Source: Watersipora subatra (Eukaryota > Bryozoa > Gymnolaemata > Cheilostomatida > Watersiporidae). Taken from it: a stretch of DNA of 64,000 nucleotides. Made by a program: the position numbers and the translations under genes. Where the stretch lies: NCBI RefSeq assembly GCF_963576615.1, contig NC_088717.1, positions 39,944,302-40,008,301 of the forward strand, read 5' to 3'. Shown here one piece after another: positions 38,201 through 50,200 of the stretch (within the stretch, counting starts at the first letter, position 1; each line of letters starts with the position of its first letter). Below the pieces are notes generated by a model. That model was not told the DNA's origin. It made no database searches and was given only the letters and a program-made list of their open reading frames with translations.

Positions 38201-41200
38201 AGATATTTGCATCATTTGCTAGATTATTGTTGTACATGTATAACTTATAAATATATGCAGATTTATAGTATGTTATTTAATAGCATCCGCGCGGCTGTCT
38301 TAACACAGCTTACAATGGATCGATGCTGATAACTCCACTTCTATTGCACTTAAAAAGCTAGTTTTGGCTGTAAACTGTAGCAAACATATCAATGAGTGCA
38401 GTGAGCTTTTATCCACTAATGTTAAATATAGATATAAAATAAAAAATTTTGTTTTAAATTTAGAATGAAAAAAATTGAAAATGCTAACAAATTGCAAAGA
38501 AGGACACAGGCTATAATATCATCGCAGGTCAATTGCAAGCAATAGATATCAACTAGTAGTGATATTTCTCGGTTTGTCGATGCAGATTTATTAAGAGATC
38601 GTTGCCAAGTTGGAGGTAAGTTAGTAGATTTATTGCATCAAAAAAGCTCAACATTGCTCCACCGGAAAAAAGGAGCAAATTATAGGTGACATTTGCTTCG
38701 CCCGTAATAGGGCTAAATTTATCTTCCCAAAATTCATTTTAAAAATACACCGCCAGCCTCTACTTGAACCGCCGCCTCCAATTGACCGCCACCATAGCGA
38801 CAGGGTTGAAAAATAGAGCACCATGTATATTGAGTTATTAAGTATATTAGTGTATATTAAGTTAGGCTGAATTGAAACAAGTTTTTCACATGGTTTAATA
38901 GCAATTTCTTCCTCCGAAACTACGAACCGCTGAACGGACTTTTTTTTTCATGCTCATATGTTTTTGGATCTAGAAAGAACCACTACATCCTGTAGTATCT
39001 CGATCTTAAATTCAGTAACGAATATTTAGCAGATATATATCTGCAGACAACTGGTGTCATTTTTTCAGCTGATAGCTAAGTGCTAGCCGTGTTTCGTGAT
39101 AAAATAAATTACTCATTACTCAAACTCTACATTATCTTAAAGCGATCTAAAGTGTATAGCAATGGCTCATTTCAACAAATTATAACTTGTTTGAATAGGT
39201 CATTTGAAAGTTTTTTTAAAGACATGCATCTAACACAAAAAATTGAGGTCCTGCTCACTCACCTCCCTCGACGTATTCGTCCGAGTTTTCTCGCTCCCAC
39301 GTAGCAAACTCGTCACATGTCTTATTCTCATGCTCATCCTTCCATGGTTTTTCACAGGACCGGCATTTAATAGATATCCCACATCGAGGACAGGCAATCT
39401 TGAGTACATTTCGGTCATCCACAAACCCATATCCATCTTCACAACACTTGGCGTTTGGGCACCAATAGAAGCTGAAGATTTACTTAACACGTTTACAATC
39501 TAAGTTAGCAAACTTGATGGTTAGGAATCACAAGGTGATTACAATCTAGCTTTGACTTGCCAAAAGACCTTGGTTAGTCACATGTATGGTAATAAAGAAA
39601 AAGGTAAAATTTGTTTCATTTCCTTATTCACACATTTAATCGAGCATTTACATGGTTGCCAGTATTGAAGTGATTGTTCTCACTCACTTAATGATGTGTA
39701 GATGTTGCCATTGTTAACAAGTTTCACAAAAAACTGGAAAAAAAATTTTGGATCTTGCCTGAATGTGTGCTATCTCAGGGCAGTAAACAGACCATGTGCC
39801 TGTTATGTGTCAAATTAATTATGCTTCAAAGAGGTCAAACTCAAGTAAATTGGGCTCTACACAATGTCATACACAAAATTTGAAAAGACTAAATTTTAAC
39901 CAACTGAACAGTGTTTACTTTTATGTCTAGTTTAGATGTGGATGAATCTCCAAAAAACCTAGAATGAAACATTAGTTTTGATTTGGACATCACAAAGCAT
40001 CAATCTTTTGGCTGTTTCATCTAATTCACCTAATCAGGCCACGATAATGCAAGCAATATTCGGTTTAACGTAATTACTTTTCTACGAACAATTGACTATT
40101 ACTAGGGAGTTAGTATCATCCAGTAAGAAACAACACAAGTTTTAGTACCAAATCATATCAATCTTCTTCCTTAATGATCTTGTAAAATCTAAAATTGTTT
40201 GATTGCCATAAAACCATAGCAGATCCAATGTTTTTGGCTAAAGACCTTCATTGAAAGGTTTTGTATGACGACCGTCTTTTTAATGTGAACCATGTCAGCG
40301 ATAGTAATTTGCAGTCGCGGATAGCGTGACTTATTTATTTCTATTTATGATAGTTGCTGCGAGACTAGTATTTGATTCCAGCACGCGAAAATAATGAGGT
40401 TTTTTTTGCAAAAATTTAAATAGAAAAATGAGAACACTACATCAGAAGATTTGCTGATGCAAACACGAATGGGTTTGTGATAGTGTGAGCCATTGAACTT
40501 AAAACCCCTGGAATGGCAAGAGGTCATTCACGAGTACGGAAATCCGGTCGACGCCATTATCAGTTAATGTTCAAGTTAATTTCATTGCGTTCAATGTGAG
40601 AAAGAAATCTAATTTCAGATTTAACAGCTATGGAAGGTCACGAATACACCGCTCAATCAAAGGAACAGACTACTGAGATTGCTACTAATAATTTATGTAC
40701 GAGAGATAAGGGTGTAGGTGCACAGTGCTATTGCTATTCCATGAACTGCAAAAACTGCAAGAATGGACTTTTAAAGGAAAAGGCATGACATTTCACAAGT
40801 GAGTCACTTCTACTACTAGTTCTGTTACTATTGCTCAAGTCTACGACTACTAATAGTTGTGTTACTACTAGTTAGTACTGCCACTAGTTAGTTCTACTAC
40901 ACTAGTCACTGGGTGAGTGAGAGTCGATCAGTGTCACTACTGAGTGTACGAGTTTGACTGTATTTTGTCGGTGATTAGATAAATTTATAAGCTAGTGAGT
41001 GAAATGTTCTTCCTTCAGAACGAAGGCTTTTTATTATTTAAATTTTGAATTTTTTTTATATTAATATTTTAGAACTACAACCCATTAGGTTATTTCTAAA
41101 TATTTATATTTGAAGGAAGTGTTTGTCGTGCTTATAATATTATTTATTGTTGTACCTGGATCTAGCTAGCAGTAAGGAGATAAGAGTAATAATACTATTG

Positions 41201-44200
41201 TTATTACTACTGTTGCTAATTAACTACTACAGTTTCATTTTAATTTTTAGATTTCCAAACAAAGCAACTGAGAACTCTCGTTATTTACAATGGTATCGCA
41301 ACCGCAGAAGAGTGAATAAGCCTGATCCTTGAGCACTTATCTGCAACGAACATTTCAATGATCCATGTTTTAACAGCAGGTTAAAACGTTCGACTGAAGC
41401 CATTTAAAGGTAATATTTTTCAATGTTGAATGATACTTTTTAATGATTAAATTTAAAACCATATTGTCAAGCACAGTGCTGCAAGGTTGCTCAACTTAAA
41501 GTAGCTATAATCTAAAAAAAATTTAGAAACCTCAAACAGCACCCAAAACAGTGACAGCTGCCACAGCAAGTGCCTATGAATATGTCTGCAGCTTAGCAGT
41601 TGTGTGATCTGTTCTCTGTGATTCTTCATCTTCGTTTCTGGGATTTAATGTCCAACGCATAAATTATGCTGTCCTTTTTATCAAATGTTAACTGTGTAAA
41701 TGTTTTTTTCATTTCCTAGTTGTTGTAATAAAACTACATAATACTCCTGCAAATCATAAATTCCAAATTGATAGCAATAACTTGCAATTTAGAACACAAA
41801 ACATCTTTTTGGAACAAAAAAATCAAAAAAATCGATTTAAATAAAAAAAATCAAATAAAACAATAGAAATCGATTTTTTTGATTTAAAAAAGATCATCGA
41901 TTTTTAACAACCCTGCCTACAACACAGCAGGGTAAGACATGGTGAATCTTTTCATATCAAATAACGGTAATGTGAATTTTGTTGCAAGTCAACCATTAAG
42001 CTTTATGCCTAAGATGGGTGTGAATGACTTCCAGTGAAAATTGCTACATTTTCATTTTACATAGCGATATGGTAGCATTTTGAGCTGTTTTATTTTCATT
42101 TATTTTATTACTTGTATGGTTGTTTATTAAGGGTACTACGTTTATGTGAATAAGACATTCATTTTTGTTGATTTTATGTAATTGTTATAATTGATGCTTT
42201 TGTTTAGGGGGTTGGAATAATAATCCCACTGTTACTCAGTTTAAGGCTACCTTCGCAGACTTATCATCAAATGTGGTGCAGAATCAGATGCTAGTAAGAC
42301 AGGTAATGTTACTGCTCAAAACGAGATTCTCATCATACAGGCTACTCCAGAAGTTGATCAGTTTGTGGAACTCAATGATTTCAGATGTCAAATTTCTGTT
42401 ATAGGTAACAGTATAGTCTATATAGCTGGCTACATTGTGCAAAAGCTAACTAAAGTGCTGTCGTGACATTGGCCGTCAGTTGCTGGTTACCACTAAGTCA
42501 AATATCCAGTACCGACATCTCTATACTCTACTCAAGCTACAAAACAATGGAGGATTGGTGCGTCCATCAGACGATGTCATCAGGATCCTGCTAGTTGCAG
42601 ATCAACACTTTCGTATTCATACAAAGCCAGATCCACTCCATTGTGTGGTGTATTTTATCAGTAGTGTAAGGTCTAGTGATGTGTTATGCTTTGGGAAACA
42701 CCTTACGGATACGGCAGATGGCATATCCAACCACTGCGTCATTGATGAAAAACTTTATTCAGTCGTTTTATGATCTCCGACAGCATCATTATGCTAAAAT
42801 CCTGCACTCAAACTGCAAGGTGCATCTTTGTGGCATACAATACTAAAGTAGTATTTTTTAAAGGCCAGTAATAATATAATCACTGTAATATTTATCTGCA
42901 GCTGTTGTTGTGCTGTTATTCCTAATCTAATTTAGTTCTAAGAAACTGATGCACCTTGGCTCAATATCCACTTCTATACAAATCTCCTTTTACACAGTTT
43001 CTGTAACGTGTATGTATAAGTTTAATCATCTGATTACACTAATTCCTGCATTTCCTTGTTTGCATTATTTTGATTATTCTCTATTACAACGGTTGTTAAT
43101 TTCCGTTTAGTTGTTGCAGTAGTTCATTCCATCTTTTACAGATACTGTATTATACATATCATACATTCATAAGCTATTATCACTTAAATCTTGAAAACAG
43201 TGTCTGTTTTGGCAGCATACCTATGTGTTGTTTTTATCGAAATACTTCATGTGCTAAGTTTTTCCATATGCATTTATGCATATGTAATATAAATTTTAAT
43301 ATAATGGAACAGTTGTTATTTGCCTGAATATATCATTTGCTGGGTTTATGCATTTGTAATACAACAGTTTGTATGAGTAACATGGTCCACGAAAATCTAT
43401 TATACATCTACTTATCATTTGATATATCCTACTCCATATGTTATAAATAGGTTTTCTTCTATCAGGGCACTCTAAACGTTGTGTAGGAGTAGCTTTCATT
43501 AACACCCAGCTGGAAAATAACTATTCAACATGTACATTTCTGTCATTTTTCACCGTTTGTTTACAAACGGAACTAGCATTCGATTAGCTCTCCAATATGG
43601 CGCATACGTTTACGTATTATTATCAACGTAAAAGTCACGTGATTGCCATTCCAGGGGTTTTAAGTTCAGTGGTGTGAGCATTGTTATCATTGACGATCAC
43701 CGAAGTCTTGTGGCATCAAAGCCGAGATGTGGCTATATAGCGTCAACCAGCCTTTAGCTACCATCCATATTGTCAAACGACGTTGCGTAATGCAGAGTTC
43801 TATGCATATTCATATATCGCCTAATGAATTAATTGCATCTCGCGTAGCTTAATGGGTTGGTTATCACTTGGTGAATGAAAGGTTTCGAGATCAAATCCGG
43901 CACGGAGCGGATCTTTCATTCCTAGATTTTGATAGCTATAGCAGGACAGGCTTAACGATGAACTTTGAGATTTAGATATATAATATATCAAAGCAGAAAA
44001 TATTGTGTCACACTTCTGTTCTCTTTTAGTTTTCAAATCAGATTAGAATAGCCGCTGTAGTAAAAGCTACCAATCGGCAAACTTACTTTCTTTCAAAAGA
44101 AAGTCTCCAAATGGCGATTTTGTTGTTGAACTTGGCGATGAGCTCAGGAGAAAGTCCAATGTTTGGGAATACTACATTTAGCAGGGTTTCAAAGAACTCT

Positions 44201-47200
44201 TCAGCTCCTACTGAATCAGTTGTGTCGGGAGCTCCACAACGAGCCGGACAAACAAACTCAGCAACAGGCTATAAAATCACTTTTATAAATTATGCGCGAA
44301 GACCATACAGGTGAAGTATACTGAATGATCAGCTTAAATAGCTGACTAACAGTTTAGTTAACCAGCTGATTAACTAAAGTGAACTACGCAACCAAATAAA
44401 AATTCTAACTAAAACTTTGGGAGAACATCAGCAACACACTCTATAGTATAACTAACCTGACCGGTAATAAAAACTTCAAACTGTCCTCTAGCGCATTCCT
44501 TGCAGCAGCCCATATCCTTAGCAGAGGTGTCATGACAGCACAGATTTGCCATCTCGTGACTTGGAAACTTGTCAAAGCACACACTGCACTTATTGCTCAG
44601 GTAGATCAGAGCGGACGAATGCAGTCGATAGGCAGGAATACCCGGCTCTGAGAGAGCAATAACAGCATCTTTCACCTCAAACCTACGATCTTCTCTTTGG
44701 TAATACTCATTAATAATGTAGAGAAGCTCATCTGCTGCAGCGTAGGAGAGCTTAACTACAACAACACTCACTGTATATAAATCTATACAATAAGGCTAAA
44801 AATGGAGTCACTATAAGAGTATATGAATTCATATATATACCGTAAAACCTCTAATTGAATGCCATGGCGCTCTATTTTGCAACCCTTCCTCTATAGTGGC
44901 GGTCAATTGGAGGTGGCGTTGTTTTTCTCAAACGGCTCGTCACAATTTTGGGAAGAAACATATAGCCCATATATGGTGGAGCAAATGTCACCTATATTTT
45001 GCCTTCTTTTTCGGTAGAACATTATTAAACCTTTTGGATGCATTAAATCTGCTATCTTACCTCCAACTTGTCAAAGATCTCTTAATAAATATGCATTGAG
45101 CACGCATAGCTTTTGATGTGCAATAGAAGAGGAGTTATGCGCATGGATCAATTGTAAGATCAGATTACTGCAATGATGCTATCAAATCATATGCTATAAA
45201 TCTGCAAATTTATAAGTTATATAACAATAATCTATCAAATGCTGCAATTATATATTCATTAAGAAGTGACATAATTGAACCATACTTACATTACATGCAG
45301 AAACAAAAATTAACTTTTTTAAAACAAAAATATTTCCATCGTTTGCTCGGATAGCTATGTTCTGATTGTTGCTTTAGATGGAACGAACATCTTCCAGTTG
45401 TCCAATACCTTGCACAATATCTCCTGACCTCAACTCTTCTTCTGCACTGCTGAACTAGTTAATATTAGCGTCCAAATAATTTTTTGGCAGAGCAAAATTT
45501 TTACGTGCTGCATTCAGCACAAATGCAACGAGTAAAAGTTTTGCTCACTTAATGTAACCTTTGGCTTAGAACTAGTTGTTCATCTACCATCGTAAATGTA
45601 AAACGTTATTTTATATGTACTTCGAAGTACAAAGACCACGTTAAACAAGGAACTAGTATTAACCTGAGACAGTCATTAATTATTTCTATGGTTTTGCTTT
45701 CAAAATTTTAACAAAAGGTTTGAAGTTGGACAACAAGAGAACTGATTGTTATTGATGTAAACAATTTATTAATACGATTTTGTTGACACCTTTTTACTGA
45801 TCACTCGATATGGATTCATAAAGATCAAAGATTTTCCAAGTGGCGGTCAAATAGAGGTGGCGGTCAAATGGAGGTGGCATTCAAATAGAGGGTGGCGCTC
45901 TATTTTTCAACTGTTTTCCTATAGTGGTGGTCAAATAAAGGTGGCATTCAAGTAGCGGTTTTACGGTAAAAAACCAAAAACTAAAACCCAGTATAACCCG
46001 ACATGTTAACAGATACCTACTTTAACAGTATATACATGCTAATTAAAATCCATGGAAAGGTCAATGCATTAAAACAGTGTCACAAACTATTTGTTGTGAC
46101 CAGCTGTTCAGAGAGGTAAAACGTGCGCCTAGATTCCTTGAAAGCGGGTACCATTGCAGGCGCTGTTCACCAGTAAGTCAAGTTTTGTGGTAATCAGATT
46201 TGGGTAAGATTTTTTGTTCTGAAAATCTTATAAAATTTAGTGAATTTTTCCACGTTTAAACTTTCAAAAATTTTAGTATGTCATAATATAACAGCCTATC
46301 TATCTAAAACTAAAATAAGTTTTAAAATCCATATATTGGTCCATGATGTATTGACGATTTTGTGATGTCTCATCGGGATGCAATTGCATGCGACTAAAGG
46401 ATAGTCATAAGACATGCATGCGACATTAAGTCATAAGACATTAATGAACTTGGTAGCGCAACACGACACTCTGTATTTACTTACATTCAGGAATATAGTA
46501 CACTGTTTTGGTGTTTTGCATACTTCATCTCTCATAGCTTGTCTCTTCTCCTCAGTCATATTTTAATAATAATAATAATGTTTAATAATAATAGTTTTTC
46601 ACTACTGACCTTTTCTTTCTACATTAGCCTTCTTTTCTACTTTTACCTTCTTTCAATTTAGGTGGCATTTTTCTTGAAGGCCCATTTGAAAAGGCAAATA
46701 TTAGTTGCACCAGTAGAGTATTATACCAGGTAGCCTGCATAGCTTTTATAGTACTCTCTTCCATAACCGATCTAAGTAAAACATTATTATTTAGTTGATA
46801 TATAAGAATTCACACCATATCTATTATTAAATTAAAAGATATTTAATTCAAGTAAAATTGCATCAATATACAAATGCTGCAGTCAATAAAGCCATCTATA
46901 ATTAATGAATGATATTTATAATTTATTGTTTTAACAATTCCACTAACAAAAAATTAGTAACTCTTCTTGTGACTGGTTAAATTCTTGATGACTAACATTA
47001 TTAAAACACTAATAATTAATATTTTATAGAATAAGAACAATAAATATTTCCTTACAGCAGTTGTAGTCTGAGTGTAAGAAGTGATTTTAATGGCGTATCA
47101 TACTATTTATATTAATTAATAACAATATAACTATTATTAATATTATTACTACATATTTATATATACAGATACTTACTATTTAGATAATAAATGTTAATAG

Positions 47201-50200
47201 TAAAATAAAACCGCATAAACACTTAATATAATGTAATACACATATATATATAAATCTCAGTGCTTGTATTTTGGTCTTTTTATCGTTTTACGCATCGTAT
47301 GTTCAGTTATAGTGATAGAAATCTAGCAATAAAAATTCCATATCGCTGAAAATTTGATCTTGGAACCTCCCATTCACAAGGCGACAAGCTAACCCATTAA
47401 GCTACATGAAATACCATTTACTCATTGAGCAGGTAGACATTATCTGAGTAAAAATACGCATAGCGACTGTGTTACATGCGACGTCACTAAAGCTTGCTCT
47501 CACCGCTCTTATTAGTATGTGTAGCACTAGCTTACTCAAATTAGCCAATGGCAACAGTATCAGTATCATGTTTAATGTGTTCTGTGTTATTGAAAACAAA
47601 AGGAAGCAATTCACAATGATTACCTTTGCAATCTTTTGTATATTCTATTTCGCCAATGAAGTATATACCGGGTACATGTAGATCTTTTATTCGTTGTTGA
47701 AGATGGAGACGGGATCGTTTTAATTTAGCGCTGCTGGCGTGATAATCATAGTTAAATAGGAGTATCATGTTTGCGATAAAACTCTTTTTGCAATGCTGAT
47801 ATTTTAAGATCAATCATTATCGTAAAAAAACGCTAGAAGCGTGAAGTTTCTTATTTTACTACAAGTTTGTCTGGATGGAGTAGAGAGGTAGTTATAACAA
47901 TTTTTACAAGTGAACCTATTACTATCACGGCAAATTTTGATGACCAGCGTGATGCTCTTGTGCAGGTGATAATAACGGTAAAAATGGTGTTTGGAGATTA
48001 AAATGCTTGTGAATTATATTCAAACTGTAACAAAAATTTGTTTACTTAGCTTTAAGAACCTTTCGGAATTTTTATTTTATTTTTATACCGAGAACAACGA
48101 TAAAAATGAATGATACATTCAGATGCATTACCATCGTGACCTCAATGACCAACAAAACATTTATTTGCAATTTATTTTCAAGTTAATATTTATTATATTG
48201 TACAGTTTATAACAGGATAAAATGTGGCGATTATAAAAATGAACAAATTTTTTGTAAAATTACATAGTAAAGTAAATTTTCAGTCAAATTTTAATAACGG
48301 GTTTCGAAATCTAGCAATTCTTATAATAAAAAATCTTACCCATTTAATATCTGATCAGTCTTTCTTTCACTGACACCAAATAAGGAAGAAGAAATGAGAG
48401 AAGGAGAACACAGTAAAAAGAGAGTAGACAGGCGAAGGGGAACTAGTATGAAAAAAAGAGATGGGAGGAAGTCGAGAGATAAAAGAACGAATGAAAGAGG
48501 GAGAAGATTATCTTACATTCAGCCATGGCAATCATAAGTTTAACATTTTTATCAGCATCAGAAGTCATCACATCAAGTGCTGTCTTCAAAACTGGCCTAA
48601 GTCTGTCATCAAGGGGCACAAGTTGATCTGGCTCAACTGGAGACCAGATATGCTGTCGGACTTTTTCTGCCACCTATGAGACAAAAGTGTGAAGTCTTGA
48701 TAAAAATCATTGATAAAACTCTCCATCTTCTAAACTGAGCTTTGGTGAACCCATTTGTACCTTCAGCAATATGCTACCAACAGTTCTAATTACGTACTTT
48801 TCCTCAAAACATCAATGGAAACCAACCATTATTACGAGGGATGCTTCAGACCACACCAATTAGTTTATTCCTAATAATGCTACTGGTTCAAAAATATTAA
48901 ATAACTAAATTACACATTAACTGTAAACAACTTGTATGAATGACAAAGCTTTAGCCTGTTTTCCAAAACAAAAAATTGACTTTGTTATCTCAACTAATTC
49001 TTTTGGCCAATAGAAATCTCGTTCCAGAATTAAAATTAAAAGTGTATGGTTCTTTTTCTAACGGTGGTTAAGCCATGTCTCTGCGGAAGCTTAATGAACT
49101 TTTTGAAAAATAAAAACTTGCTATGAAAGTTCTGGATTTTGAGAAACCAGCTTTTTAGACACAATGTTGATAAAAAGTTTTATTACCCAGGCAACCGATG
49201 TCGCCGGGTGTCGCCGGGCATTCATGTAGTTATTAATAAAAGGTATGAATTTCATTCCTTACCCGCTCATTCAGCAAATTCTTTGTTGTTTCCACATCCC
49301 CATCAGCCTTTTGCAAGCAATCCTCTATTACATCACATGTGATGACCTCAACCGCAACAAAAAAATGATCTCCATCATCCTCGATGGTGAACATCTCTTT
49401 GAGCTCCTGAATAAGCCTCTTTCTGTTTTTGAGACAAAGCGTGAGAATAGGTTGGACGTTGCTAGTAGATATCTCGTAGTCTTTCCCGTATGTTATTACG
49501 GCCTCTCGAACTTCTATCTTGGTCAGTTTTGGTATCTACATGTACATGGAAGGTAGAAGAACAATAATAATAACTGGCTTGGTATTGTGATGATTGTGTA
49601 ATTATCCCCGCACAAAAATGTTCCATTTTGTTATAGCTGCTAAATTTACTTGTTACAATCATTGCATATTGTATATATCGTATATAATATATATATATAT
49701 ATATTGAGCTATAGGTCATTATTTTATAGTTCAGCTACGTTTTATTGTTAAATATCTACATACATTCTCTATTTATGTACCAAATAATGTAATCTAACAC
49801 GATTTTGTTACTAGTTTCGATATCAGAAACTATCTTACACCCAGTCCTTGATGTTTAAGGTACTTACACATCAAAAACAACCACAATCACTTTTTTGCTT
49901 GAGCTGAGCATTTTAATCGGGATCAAGTTTGGTCAATTTTCATCTTGAAACATCCTGGTAGTCAGATAATCTCAAACATCAAAAATAATCACAAATGATA
50001 AAAAATACTGATACCTTCTGATAAAAGCTACTAAGATTCTGTGTAAGTTCATATTCAAGCAGATAGAGAATGACTGCTGTCATTGAAATTGTAATTTTAA
50101 TTGAACTGGGTACGCTTAGCAAGTTTAGAATGAATATTTGTGCACTAACAACTTTAGCTCCATATCTTTAGCTACTTTACCTTAAAGGTCGACTTGCAAC

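Larger units (their letters stand above)
40491..43671 (+). mobile_element. P-element-like DNA transposon, degenerate, with THAP domain
   Basis: TIRs CATTGAACTTAAAACCCCTG (left) and inverse at the right end (...GGGGTTTTAAGTTCAGTG), with a perfect 8-bp duplication GTGTGAGC (40483-40490, 43672-43679). The CA ends and 8-bp TSD are those of P elements. On the plus strand a THAP-type domain is split by an intron (about 40760-40799 and 41252-41405), and a C-terminal P-transposase/THAP9-like region is at 42208-42773. The central catalytic part is not recognisable. It also holds a partial copy of the 50.2-kb MITE (41916-41993). It lies in intron 9 of the ligase gene. Confidence 0.88.

Noticed and set aside
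39230..39503. 86-codon frames on both strands overlapping the IBR exon
   Set aside because: They are out-of-frame shadows. Phase matching and the Cys/His pattern fix the real frame.
44111..44314. Plus-strand frame of 67 codons over exon 44268-44087
   Set aside because: Opposite-strand shadow of the RING1/IBR linker exon.
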